Below are positions 53,589 to 64,000 of a DNA stretch of 64,000 nucleotides, one piece after another; position 1 is the first letter of the stretch; every line of letters begins with the position of its first letter. The notes under the pieces were generated by a model. It worked only from the letters and a program-made list of their open reading frames with translations. It ran no database searches and was not told where the DNA came from. The stretch is from Rhizodiscina lignyota. Lineage: Eukaryota > Ascomycota > Dothideomycetes > Aulographales > Rhizodiscinaceae. The position numbers and the translations under genes were made by a program. The stretch spans positions 2,294,001 through 2,358,000 of the forward strand of contig ML978121.1 in the NCBI GenBank assembly GCA_010015805.1, in the 5' to 3' direction.

Positions 53589-54176
53589 ATGCCCACTAGT
53601 GGCCCACCGCCGCCAATTCGCACCGTTACATCGTCGTCTACCGCTCCAAACTACCTTCCAACTCCAAAGTCCACCGTGATTTCACCAACAACTCCTCGCT
53701 CGGCTACCAGCACCAAGACGCCAAATACGCCAGCTGAGCGTAGCTTTTTCGGCGCTCTCGCTCAAAACATTCGAGAGCGCTCTCGAAGCCGATCCCGTGC
53801 TCGTCAAGAAGTTCATAAATCCCAGGCCTCGCCCTCTTCCTCTCCCACAAGCACTCCAATCTCTACGATCACACCAACAACACCAACAACAATGTCTCCG
53901 AGAACGGACAGATACTCTCGGCCTCACAGCATGAGGGTACCGAGTGAAGCTAGTACGGCTAGTAATTGGAGCAGCAGCTCCGCTTCCAAGAGGGCGAGCA
54001 CGCACAGCAGCGAAGTTAGCTTCGAGAAATTCTCCTATGGTCGACACAGCAACGACGTAAGTCTCATCCCCACCTCTATATTTTGACACATGCTGATTAT
54101 ATTATAGTGGCTGTTCAACGGCTTCTCTGTCAAAGATACCGCCAGCAAGATCTTCCATCGCAGCCGCGAGGAGTAG
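53589..54176 (+). CDS. Small Ser/Thr/Arg-rich protein, unknown
   Basis: A 178-residue protein from exons 53589-54056 and 54108-54176, with a 51-nt intron. The first 155 residues are low-complexity Ser/Thr/Pro with an RS-type stretch (NIRERSRSRSRARQE) after SFFGALAQ. The last exon encodes the compact tail WLFNGFSVKDTASKIFHRSR, which looks like a conserved short motif. I do not recognise the family. The in-frame splice into that tail is the main evidence that the gene is real. No signal peptide is seen; a nuclear or cytosolic regulatory role is possible but unproven. Confidence 0.7.
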
Positions 54177-54713
54177 GATCCAAGCTTCAGTATGACGAGG
54201 GGAAAGAGGAAGAAAGAGTAATGCGGAGGACCATTGCAGTCGAGTTTTCGGCATTTTATGTTTTCGGCGTTTTATGTTTTCGGTTCAGGGTCATTCATGA
54301 AGCTCACGAGTGATGAGATGATACCAACAGCAAATTCGAGGAGAGCTGCTCGGCGAGACTGGCACTTTGCGATGGCTCTCGAAAATCAAAATGTCTGGCA
54401 GGACTGGACCTGCATGGGACGATGTCAGCAGCGCTGGGGATCACCATGCTTGAAAGCGTTCTGCGATTTCCACGTCCCAATTGAGGAACGATATACCCTG
54501 TATCATATCACACTTCGTGTCGATATTTTTTATCCAGCAAGCATTTATCATTTTGCAACTACTGAAACACTTGAAATTCTTATGAGGATTGAGATGAATG
54601 TGAACTGTTGAGACCATGTCAAGGTCATCGAAATATTGCATTAATATGATTCTTTAGAGTCGTGGTTCTTAGTAGCCATATACAGTTCCTATTTTCTACG
54701 TTCTATCATTTCG
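54177..54713. other. Convergent intergenic region
   Basis: 537 bp between the Ser-rich gene (+) and the DUF4267-like gene (-). A GTTTTCGGCRTTTTAT unit is duplicated at about 54243-54271. No gene is seen. Confidence 0.45.
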
Positions 54714-55109
54714 TCATCCCTTTAATAAGACAATGCCCACCACAAGCAAAATGGGAATGAATCCAATGTGGTGCAGCACCTCCGCCTCCAGCCATCCATT
54801 CCCTCGATATCTCTGTGTAAAATACCCATCCGCAAGTACATTCACTATCCCTACCAGAGATAGCGTCCCGGCAGCTCTCCGTTGGCCCGTCCAGCACAAA
54901 CAGAACAATGATGCGCCTAGACAAATATTGCGGCTGCCATAGACCTGCACGTAGGTAATCTCGTTGATTGACGCGTCGTCCGAGAGTGGAATGCCGAACT
55001 GGCGAGTCAATTCGATTGGGTTGATGAAGGAGAAGGTGCCGATTGAGATAGAGAGGGCCGAGAAGATGTAGGCGGCTGTAAGGGCGAGGTTGGATGCGAT
55101 GGATGGCAT
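54714..55109 (-). CDS. DUF4267-like small membrane protein
   Basis: A 131-residue integral membrane protein in one exon with four hydrophobic segments: NLALTAAYIFSALSISIGTF, ICLGASLFCLCW, GTLSLVGIVNVLADGY and HHIGFIPILLVVGIVLL. The pattern, including F-I-N-P at the first loop and Y-G-x-R-N-I before helix 2, is typical of fungal DUF4267 proteins, whose role is unknown. ATG 55109 (MPSIASN) is preferred. The frame is open to an ATG at 55139 that would add ten polar residues. Confidence 0.8.
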   Translation of the reverse strand: MPSIASNLALTAAYIFSALSISIGTFSFINPIELTRQFGIPLSDDASINEITYVQVYGSRNICLGASLFCLCWTGQRRAAGTLSLVGIVNVLADGYFTQRYRGNGWLEAEVLHHIGFIPILLVVGIVLLKG

Positions 55110-56371
55110 CTTGTGCAAGATGGAGGGATCGGATACCAATCGAATATGGTGATAGATGCCTGCGAGAAGACTATATTGCAGTGGCTATACTAAATGTAAT
55201 CAGAGGGCCTTTGGGCTCTTATAGATCCCTCACACCACTGAATGACAATCAATATGAGAGTTCAGCGAGCACGAAGATCGTGCCGGAGGGCGAGTGGCCT
55301 GGTGATCCGGGGACTTAGATGCCGGGCAAGCCACAAATGCCTCCTTAGGCCAAGCAGCAAGATGGAGTCATTGTTACACTCATAGAGGCAATCAAAATGA
55401 ACGCTTGGTAAGAATTAGAGATGATATTCTAGTTGAACGGTGTGGTGGAAAGAGCGTGTTCCGCAGCGCGATATCATCGCATGAGCCTTCTTTTGGGCAT
55501 CGCCCGATTAATAAGCTCAGCCAAATCAACAACAGCACAACTACTTCGTGCAACGAGACCAAGATCAATAATAGAAGAGTAGGACTATCCATATCATGCA
55601 CCTTTCAACAACTACGATTAAGATATGAAGCTTCGGTTATAAGATCCTCGGCACATAATGTCGCCAGGTTTGTGGAAACTCTGCTTACGTTCGCACTGTC
55701 CGGCACTGACTCGTTTGGACACAGTGGGAGTTACATTTATCCCAACTCCACACTTGGACGACTTTCAACAGCATTCTAAGCTAGGTGCACTTCAACCCGA
55801 CCACACGTTCTGCCCACCGTCGATTGCAGTTCACCTTGGAAGAGCTGTATCCTCCGTCGGCCATTCTGAATTGAGGCTTGAAAGGAGAGTAGAAGCACTC
55901 GCTGGTCAACCTACCGAGAGACCGAATCTATGAATATTCAACTATGCCCGTCAAGGCTGTAGGCTTTCTGCGAAGCTTCCACTCCATATCACAATCATGC
56001 AACTTTCGGCTCGGTTCGGCGGCGCTTCCCCTTGTTGTTCTCCGCTCTTCGCAGATGCCTCCTTACAACTCCACCATCGTGCATGTAGAAAGCTGGATGG
56101 ATTAGCCAATTGCATCTATGCCTGCCATGCGAACAATGGCTAAGGTACCTTCCCCTCCTTCTGACAGAGTTTCCCCAGACCTCTGTGGGCGTTCCTGCAT
56201 CGAAAGGAGTGTAATCCCGCACATACTGCTTAGCATTATGCTCGAATCCCTTCTCTGCGGTGTCATTTCTCCCGAGATGTATGTTCCATATAACATTTGT
56301 GATACTGATGAGTTAAATTTAAATTGCTACCCATCGTGTTTTCGCTTTAGGAATCCACTCGCGTAGTCAAA
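55110..56371. other. Divergent intergenic region, DUF4267 / GH78
   Basis: About 1.26 kb. The 124-codon plus-strand frame at 55405 starts with TTG and has no family features. No repeat or RNA gene is seen. Confidence 0.45.
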
Positions 56372-58988
56372 ATGCATATTTTCCTCCTCGCTGTCACTGC
56401 TATATCTCTAATAGCCGGATCTCATTCTAGGTATGCTACATCATGAGCTGCGGATATTCTAGCTGACAAATTTCAGGACGATACGAAGCCTCGACTATGC
56501 TGGCGGAGAGTTCCCAAACGTTCTTCCAGTCAAGTTTGCTCAAGGAGATGCCCCAATGTTGGAAACCAACATCTACCGAGGCCAGAAGATCACCTTGAGT
56601 CCTGAGTCACCAGTAGTGACTCTCGACTACGGCACCGAAACAGGAGGGTTTGCCCACATTGATGTCGATTCCCTCAACGGACCAACTCAAATCGAATTCA
56701 AGTTCTCAGAGGCGTTTTATGGTCTCAATAACCCTTATAGTGATGGCCCTTGGACCTTTGCCAATGGCCTTTCGAGCACGTTCTCGACTGAGACATTCAA
56801 TATTACCAAGCCTGGAATAACAACTGCATATTTCATTCAAGGTGGTTTCCGCTGGCAAACAATTACTCTACTACCAGGGAGCCAAAGCCTTACCTTTCGA
56901 ACCGTTGGTGTCCAGTCAACCGTCCCGAAGGAATCTCCCGAACTCCTGCCCGCCCAGTTCTCCGCCTCAAATGAGTTGTACGGAGATATCTGGAAGCTAG
57001 GTGCGCGGTGTGTACAGGCGGCTTGCATCCCTGCGTACTCAGCGCCATCTACGTGGAAGGTCACCTCCGAAGGCGCTTACATTGTCGGTCAGCAGCCAGC
57101 AGTATCATCCAAATCAACAGACTTCAACGATCTTTACGAGCTCAGCTTCAGTACAAAGATTGTTCGGGGAGGGTCTGGCTGGAGTATTGGCACCACGGGC
57201 TCTGAATTTGCAAATGGCAACTATTTTGTGCTTACCAGCGACTACCCGCCTAGCACCTTTGAGAATACAAACAGGAGTCTCGTACCTCCTAATACCTTGG
57301 CCTTCTCATATGGATGGAACCTTGTCAATCAGACAACTCTAGACACTGGACCAGTAATCCACCGGAAAATCAGCGTAGACATTCACGAAGGCCAATGGCA
57401 TCGAATATCTACGAAAATGAACAATGGCTCGTTCTCAATCTCCATCGATGGCAAAGAGGCAGCAACGATCTCGCTTAGAGAGTATCATCAGCTGTACAAC
57501 CCTGCTCCGGCAAGCGTCAGCGGCGGTCCTTTCGGCTTTGGTCCGTTCCAAGATCAGATAGCATATGTTAAAGATGTCAAGGTGGTTGCATCAAACGGCA
57601 CTACACTCTACTCCAACCCGATGACATCTCCCGATATTCTCTTCGAATATAGTGTGCATGAGCTCACGGACAACGTTTGCCTCGATGGAGCGAAACGCGA
57701 CCGTCTAGTATGGATCGGGGATTTCGCACATACTGCTCGAACGCTCGGAACAACGACCAACAGACTCTACTTCATTCAGGGAACGGTCGAATTTGCGTTT
57801 GCACGACAAGCTCCAGACGGCTTTGTTCCCATTTCTGGCGCCATGGGATCGCGGCCGGCCCCCGGCCCAGTTGGTGGAGGCGCTGCCTTGACAGACTATC
57901 AGATATTTTTCTTAAACGCCGCTTATGCCTACTACCAGTATTCTGGGGATTTGGCATGGGCGAAGAAGTATTGGCCGCAGATGAAGAGGGTTGTCCAGGG
58001 ACTATATGGATTCATTGACCCATCTTCGGGCCTCATGGCTGGAGACGGATCCTACTTCATCGGGCCTGCGAATGGAACTGCTGTAACCTCCCTGTTTACT
58101 TGGTCACTACACCACATGAGCGAGATAGCGACAGTATTAGACGATAGCGCAGCGGCTTCGAATTTCACAGCTGTAGCTGATTCTCTGAGCAAAGCAGTAC
58201 AATCACAGCTGTGGTCCGACTCTCTTGGCACCTTCGCTCTAGCTCTTAACAACAAGACCGACTTCGGTGTCACTGGAATCGCCTTATCAATCCTATCTGG
58301 CATCGCCAATGAGGCCCAGGCAATCACCTCGATCCAGAAGGCCCTCCCAAAGCTCTACAACAAGATTGGTTATAATGACCAGTCCAATACTGATCCGTCA
58401 ACGCACATCTCGCCGAATACAAACGGCTTTCTCCTCGAGGCTATCATGCTCACTGCCTCCACATACTCCCACAACGATGGCATCCTCGCCGCTCAGCTCG
58501 CAGAACCCGCCGCACTACTGCTCGACGGCATGTGGCGTAACATGGTGGTTCAGGACCAGTACTACTCTGGTGCAACGTGGGAATACATGAATGCGAACGG
58601 CACCCCTGGACTGGATCGGTACACTTCTCTGAGCCATCCATGGGGGAGTGCACCCAGCTATGTTCTTCCTCAGTACGTGCTTGGATTGCAAGCTACGGAG
58701 CCGGGCTGGAAGAAGTGGACATTGCGGCCATTTGTATGGAGCTTTGGACTAGATTGGGTGAAAGGGAAGTCAGAGACACCCTACGGCAGCATCGTCGCGA
58801 GCTGGAGAGTTGACGGAACAAGGCTCGAGGTCATTGTGAGCTCACCAGAAGAGACAGAAGGCACAATTGCTCTTCCCGTTTCTGTGTCGTCCTATGTCCT
58901 GAACGGAAAGAGCATTACGGCCACGAAGACGAGTGTAGTCAACGTACATGGAGGAGAAAAGGTCGCGGTTGAGGTCGAAATGAGCTAA
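56372..58988 (+). CDS. Glycoside hydrolase family 78 alpha-L-rhamnosidase-like, secreted
   Basis: An 856-residue secreted enzyme. Exons are 56372-56430 (MHIFLLAVTAISLIAGSHS, the signal peptide) and 56477-58988. A beta-sandwich N-terminal region of about 400 residues contains a laminin-G-like insert (GQWHRISTKMNNGSFSISID). The six-hairpin catalytic domain begins near residue 430 with DGAKRDRLVWIGDFAHTART, which carries the acidic D-x-x-x-R-D and the D of G-D. SLSHPWGSAPSYVLPQYVLG marks its end, and a C-terminal beta-sandwich follows. GH78 enzymes release L-rhamnose from plant pectins and glycosides. There are many N-glycosylation sites. The inserted sandwich makes it longer than simple members. 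Confidence 0.9.
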
Positions 58989-59077
58989 GTATCAATCTAA
59001 TACAACATTCTTGAACGTCATGTATCTTCACACTCATTCCAACCACCTTCCCTTCGCTATCCCACACGGTCTCTTCC

Positions 59078-60218
59078 TCACGGATATCCCTGTCGCATAT
59101 CTGTGTGCTCGTTCAATCCCCACGCATGACTGCTCCCATCATGCACCGTCGCCCTCCTCATATCCCTCTTATACTTGCCCTCATAGTCACCACCCGTCAC
59201 GCGATGCATCACGCACGTGTTATCCCATGCGATCATGTCGCCGTTGTTCAGCCACGGGATGGCCACAATGTACTTGGGCTGCTGCGCGTGCTGGTATAGC
59301 GTGTCCAGCAATTGCCTGCTCTTCTCCGGGTCGACGCCCTCGATGTGATGTGCGTGGCTTGCGATGTACAAGTTCATCCTACCAGATGGCTCGTGCTTCT
59401 GCACCAGCTTGTGTCGTGACATGAAGGCCTTCTCCGCGTCCAAGTGGCCGAGCAGCTCCGGGGAGGCGGTCTTGCGCGAGTGCATGAGGTTGTGGTTTAC
59501 CACGTAGTCCTTCTCCAGCAACTCGGCTTTCAGATCTTCCGGTATCTCATCAAATGCAGTGCGCGTGTCGGCGTACTCAGTTGCACCGCCGGTCCCTCGT
59601 GGTGGGAGTTCGTGGGCCTTGAGCAGCGAGACACCCGCCCGGCGTGGATTGAATGACGAGTCGACGTGGAAGAGGTAGTTACCCTACCGCAATGCTCAGC
59701 ATAATATTTTTCATATAGTTTCGAGAATGATGTACTTCGAATACGTATACAGGTCACGTGTGCGACGGAAAGTCAAGGTCCGCTGAAGATGCGTTTAACC
59801 CGCAGATGAAGGCACTTACCTTGTTGTACGCCGCTCTCAAGGAGTCCAGCGGTGCAACTTCGCCGTCTATCGTCAAGTTGCTCACGTCGAACAGCTCCTC
59901 GTAGGGGAGACGGTGTGGCTTGCCGAGTTTGGAGTATGGCTTCACGTCGTCGAGCTCCCCAAACCGGCGGGAGAATTCGACATGTTGTGTGTCGTCCATT
60001 CCAGTCTGGCGGAAACTGAGGACACCGTACTACGGAATGTTAATTGTTGATTCGAAAGGGACTGTTGAGAGGGTATAGGTGCCAACCTTGGCCAATGCAT
60101 CTTTAATCTTTGCAAAGTCCTCGTCTGTTACATTCTGAAAGTTGACGCCTTTGACTTCGGCACCAAAGGTAGGGTGGAGCGGGACGACTTCGATGTCAGA
60201 GGCGGTACTGTGAGGCAT
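59078..60218 (-). CDS. TauD/TfdA-type 2-oxoglutarate dioxygenase
   Basis: A 315-residue Fe(II)/2-oxoglutarate dioxygenase of the TfdA branch. Exons are 60218-60087, 60029-59820 and 59683-59078. It opens VVPLHPTFGAEVKGVNFQNV, as in TauD/TfdA. The facial triad is H-x-D in LFHVDSSFNPRRAG and the distal His in CVMHRVTGGDY; a likely 2-oxoglutarate Arg is in KRDMRRATVHD. Fungal relatives act on aryloxyacetates or alkyl sulfates and sulfonates, or in secondary metabolism. It is only 90 bp from the rhamnosidase stop. It belongs to a different branch from the dioxygenase at 1-1237, which has the longer fungal N-terminus. Confidence 0.92.
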
Positions 60219-60864
60219 CTTGATTGGGATATATGCGACAGATCTATTTTTATACTCTGTCTGTATAGATAGGATATACGAGAAATTAAAGGTCTATTCA
60301 GTATTTTCTGGGAACTATCATCACTATAAATGCGCGGGGCCCAGCGGGGTCGATAAGCTGTTCATTGCCGTATCAACCGAGCAAGTCTAACACGCCTACA
60401 TGATGGATTGTGGACTTCATTCCGATAGTGGCATAGGTTCTGTCATATGTTTCTGTGGGCATTAGGGTTCGCAGGTGAAGTCTACGTTGGCCAGGGTAGC
60501 TCGACGTGCACAGAAGTTTATGACAGAACGTTCGAGAGCCTCACCCAGTCACATTCGGAGCAGAATGCCCAAAATCGGAGACGATTGACGGTTTTTTCAC
60601 TGTCGGAATGCCCCAGTTCAGAGATCAGAGATCGACGGACAAAGGAACTCAATTTGTAGTGTACATGAAGTTGAGTCTAAGATTGCTCGTGGGGGGTAAA
60701 GGCATAGGGGTCATTGCGATTCGCCAGGTCAAACCATCTCTCACCCTCCCAAACGCCAGTTGCAGACGCCGTCTCCCCATCCTAACCAATTTGAGCCATG
60801 TCAGCTCCAATAAATGCCTCAAGCGGCACAGTTTAACTCCCGACGTCCTCCGAGAATTGCGAGC
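60219..60864. other. Intergenic, promoter of second dioxygenase
   Basis: About 650 bp between tandem minus-strand genes. TATAAAAAT on the minus strand at 60246-60254 is only about 30 bp from the ATG, implying a very short leader if used. Confidence 0.4.
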
Positions 60865-62101
60865 TTACGCAACAGTCTCCTTCTCCTCGTACGCAGGGGT
60901 CTCCTCGTACACTGGAGGAGCGGAGTCGAAGCTCTCCCTTGGCTCACCATCGGTCTCAATGTCCTTGGGAACGACTTGGTCCTCATCCTCCGCGACCTTG
61001 GCATATCCACGGCGGCCACCGCGACGGAACTTAATCCAGATGAGAGCAATGGCACAGCCAATGACCATACCAATGGCGTAGGTAGCCACACCAGCGGCGA
61101 TACCGACAAGGATAGGAACGGCAACAGCAACAACAAACTTGCCAAGGCGGTGCAGGAAGCGGTGGAGCTTAGGGTGAGGGTAGTGCTTTCCGTGGTGCAT
61201 GCCATGAGGGCGACCGTGGTGGCCACCGTGCTCTCCCATTGGGCGGCGATGAGAGCCATCGTGATGACTGTTAGGTCCGTGGTGCATGTTGGTTGGAGGA
61301 CGGGTGGAATCCATCTCTTTCATGCCCTCGGTGCCCTTGGTGCAGCCCTTGCCAAAAGGCTTGCCAATCTTGGGCATGGACTCCACAATACCATGAAGCT
61401 TGTCCTCAAGGAACTGGCGCCACTCGCAGAGAGGGCCATCGCACTCCTCATTATCGGAGCCCTCGATGTGTTTCTTAAAGTCGTTGACCTTAGAAGCAAC
61501 AATCATCATTTCGCCATTAGTCCTCTTCAGAACCTGAAGATCAACAGTCGGAACGTTGACGCGCTGCATGTTGATCATATGGATGTTCAGTGTCATGTGG
61601 AGGATCTCGTCGCCATCTTCCGTCGTCTCGGAACGAGAGGCAGAGAAGCCCCAGCCAGTGACTGAAGCATCATTCTCAGAGTACGCGCTGAAATCGTTGC
61701 GGATATCGGCCAACGTAACTTCCGGGGGAACCTCGAGGACATATGGGCTCTCTCCGGCCTGGCTTCCGATGAATTGTGTCGGTGGGTAGAATACCTTGCC
61801 ACCGAGTTCGAGCGTGCCTGGCTGCGAGCCGACTGAAATGTTCATGAACTGTAGTACACGTCAGCATTTGATGGTGTAGCCTTGACAAGTCTTGGAGCCT
61901 TACCAAGTTGTTCTCCTCTGAAGAGGTCGTCTTGCAACCTTCACAGGGCACAAGAAGGGCTTGGCTGCTCGGGTCGAGGAGTGTCCATGTGGACAGGTCA
62001 GAGTCGGCCTTGATGTCGGTAATAGAGAGGTCTGGAGGGAGCAGGAAGGCATTCGCGGCGAGCGCGAGCGTGGCGGCTAGGCCGAGCGAACGGGCAGCCA
62101 T
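60865..62101 (-). CDS. Secretory membrane protein with His-rich stalk and PPxY tail
   Basis: A 393-residue protein from exons 62101-61904 and 61848-60865. Order: signal peptide MAARSLGLAATLALAANAF; a lumenal beta-rich domain of about 170 residues with a C-x-x-C (PCEGCK) near residue 53 and two Cys in EECDGPLCEW near 204; a His-rich stalk at about 253-300 with 15 His in some 48 residues; a hydrophobic region at about 304-338; a basic stop RRGGRRG; and an acidic tail ending with PPVYEETPAYEE. The fungal family is uncharacterised (I believe it is a DUF). The stalk could bind Zn, Cu or Ni, and PPVY fits the P-P-x-Y signal for Rsp5-type WW domains. Function is inferred only. Confidence 0.85.
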
Positions 62102-62805
62102 GGTTGTGAGGTAGAAACAGAAAGAACAAAAGAACCAGATTCTCAGTTATCGAACCGGTGGTAGATGAAATGTAGATGCGGCACGGTTGAAAGACCGTTT
62201 GTACATGTGGGAGGAAGAAAGAGGAAGCCTGGAACACGGAGGTGGTGAGATGGGTGGGCAGGCAACGTCAGCGCGCCAAGCCGATTGGGGGGCAGCGCCA
62301 GCCCGGTGGCTGTGCCGGCAGAACTCCGGGCGCGGCGTCTTTCACGCAATCATCGCAGCATTCCTGCTCCTTGGCTCCAAATATATCCACTGCTCCGGGA
62401 CAGGCGGATGATGACAGGATCTGGAGTATCGATTATCGAAACACAAACAATGACATTTACTGCGGAGTGGACCCATGGCCCCCTTCCAGACTAGCATTGG
62501 GCGGGTTTCTACACTTCCTCAGCCCCAACGTCAAAAGAAGCACTCTGACACGTGAGGAGGACGAGCTCGCAAGACGGAACCTGGAATGTCATGAACACTG
62601 TGTCACTCATCCTACATCACGTAATAAGTGTAGAGAACTCAAGTTTTGATTTTCTTCCAGTCTATGCATCTCTCGCGCTCTAATTCAATCGTAGTAGCCC
62701 CACTCTTCTTAAACTCGCAATAAAATCCCAGAGCACAAAACCTTAACCCAGAATATATGAGGCAAACCCCAATGAGCAAGGAAAGAAAAGAAATTTCAGC
62801 CATAA
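62102..62805. other. Intergenic, promoter of His-rich protein gene
   Basis: 704 bp between tandem minus-strand genes. GC-rich from 62220 to 62340. No convincing motif or gene. Confidence 0.45.
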
Positions 62806-64000
62806 TTACCGCTCTCCTTTTGTGATAACGTCGCCCATCGGGTATGGTCGGTTTTCCCAAAATCGGGGATAATATGATCCCCCAGAGACATAGCTAGAGC
62901 ATTCTCCAGGGGACTCATTATCCTCATTACAAGCAGCGTCCTCGGAATCACTGCCCAAGGGCTCAGAGCAGTCAACACCTCGGAGGCTCACGTCCGTGGA
63001 GGCTTCAGCGACTATGCCCACGACTGGAGCGGGAAGCTCATCGAACCGAAGGTCTAGTGAGGGCATAGTTATTGAAGGACGACTGCGCTTACCTTTCCTC
63101 TTCGCGCTCAGACGCTCGGGCTGTGGAGTTGTCTTCCCAAAGCGCACAAACGCGGTAACAGGCTCTTGAAAGGGTTCAAAGAGCGCTGCGCTAATCTTGG
63201 GTGTGCTTCGTGAGGTCTGTTCGGACAGCCCAGCTAAGGGAGCAGGCTCCGGGAGAGATTCGAGTATAGTCCCACCCAAATCCAACATATATGAAGGGAC
63301 ATCCATAGAAATACGGATACTCGTTTTCTTAATAGTACCCCGCCGAGGCTGTAGAGCATCCTCATCAGCCGGGAGCTCGGAAACAACAGACTCCCGAAGG
63401 GACCAATTAAACCTGAAGGGTCGCTGAGGCTGAGGTTGCATCAGCGTAGGATTGAGAGGCCTCGGTGGAGAAATTCCGGAATTACCAAATATATGGCCCT
63501 CCCATTCCGATGCGATGTGAGAGACAGGATAATTACGCTGCCGCCGATTTGGATCCGCCCAACGTTCGCGTTCGTCATTCCTCTCCTGGAGCCAACTTGA
63601 AGCGATACCGAGATCGTTACTCGACCGATCCTGATGGTTATGGTCGGAAGGACCTTGTGTTGGGTAATTGATACTGTTAGCCAACGGTTGCTCAACCTGT
63701 CTAGAACGAGCAGGCTTAGAAGGCAGATCGACACCTCGATAAGAATTATTTGGGAGATAATCCTGACCATGTGATGGGATGTATAGGTCCTCATCATATG
63801 TAGCTCTATGCCCGCGGGCCCCATAGGGCCTATAGCGGGCAGGCAAATTACCACTTCGGTGGTTATCAAGGCCACATGAAGGAGTCGGCCTCGGGGCCGT
63901 TGTTGGCATAGGAGCGCTCCGCTCGGGCTCCGCCTCGCTCTTTTTCCAGGTCACGAGCGACTTGATCATGTTAAGCAAACGCGTAGACCTCTTCGTCGAG
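62806..64000 (-). CDS. Unrecognised protein, open at right window edge
   Basis: One reading frame runs from a stop at 62806 to the window edge without interruption, so the 5' end may lie outside. The first Met inside is at about 63969 (MIKSLVTWKKSEAEPERS). The sequence is Arg/Pro/Asn-rich and mostly disordered, with recurring short stretches such as RFNWSLRESVVSELP and SIRISMDVPSYMLDLGG. I do not recognise a domain, signal peptide or membrane helix. Base use is more AT-rich than in neighbouring genes. It could be a lineage-specific gene or part of a longer one. Confidence 0.55.
   Translation of the reverse strand, partial: STKRSTRLLNMIKSLVTWKKSEAEPERSAPMPTTAPRPTPSCGLDNHRSGNLPARYRPYGARGHRATYDEDLYIPSHGQDYLPNNSYRGVDLPSKPARSRQVEQPLANSINYPTQGPSDHNHQDRSSNDLGIASSWLQERNDERERWADPNRRQRNYPVSHIASEWEGHIFGNSGISPPRPLNPTLMQPQPQRPFRFNWSLRESVVSELPADEDALQPRRGTIKKTSIRISMDVPSYMLDLGGTILESLPEPAPLAGLSEQTSRSTPKISAALFEPFQEPVTAFVRFGKTTPQPERLSAKRKGKRSRPSITMPSLDLRFDELPAPVVGIVAEASTDVSLRGVDCSEPLGSDSEDAACNEDNESPGECSSYVSGGSYYPRFWENRPYPMGDVITKGER

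Noticed and set aside
55405-55779. 124-codon plus-strand frame upstream of GH78
   Set aside because: It starts at TTG and is rich in Ser/Asn without a domain; typical of open AT-rich sequence.
61137-61665. Plus-strand frame opposite the His-rich protein gene
   Set aside because: It is the complement of the His-rich and hydrophobic coding region, whose minus-strand gene has a signal peptide and an in-frame intron.

Overview
This is nuclear DNA of a filamentous ascomycete (Pezizomycotina). Coding regions are broken by short GT-AG introns, mostly 48 to 80 nt. There is a Zn2Cys6 regulator, a single histone H4 gene with two introns, a septin, a COQ11-like protein, an RTA1 protein, and GH17 and GH78 glycosidases. 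The class cannot be fixed from the sequence; Dothideomycetes is a guess. Genes lie on both strands about 1 to 2 kb apart with no operons. I see no transposon, retroelement, rRNA or CRISPR array.

1-14 kb is an accessory metabolic block: a taurine-type 2-oxoglutarate dioxygenase cut by the window edge, a Dal5-type MFS permease, a Zn2Cys6 transcription factor, a helix-hairpin-helix protein, a tricarballylate-dehydrogenase-like flavoprotein, a short phosphatidylserine-decarboxylase-family enzyme and an MmgE/PrpD protein. The last three may form one pathway on tricarboxylate-like acids. 14.6-18.2 kb holds a tRNA-Gly(UCC) with an upstream TATA, an 11-bp minisatellite, a tyrosine/serine phosphatase and a PQ-loop membrane protein.

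19.7-35.2 kb is mostly housekeeping: spermidine synthase, a Cdc11-type septin, an HSV2-like PROPPIN, a COQ11-like protein, a divergent YEATS protein, a 1271-residue disordered protein and a nitroreductase. 35.7-45.2 kb contains four diverged copies of an unrecognised protein family of about 225-250 residues, three in tandem and one beyond an amino-acid permease and the H4 gene.

46-64 kb holds an RTA1 exporter, a signal-peptide-bearing aldo-keto reductase, a GH17 glucanase, a small serine-rich protein, a DUF4267-like membrane protein, a GH78 rhamnosidase, a second TauD/TfdA dioxygenase, a secretory membrane protein with a His-rich stalk and a PPxY tail, and an unrecognised protein open to the right edge.

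The main leads are the four-member family, the flavoprotein/decarboxylase/PrpD group, the YEATS protein with an altered reader pocket and an unusual N-terminal extension, and the His-rich PPxY membrane protein.
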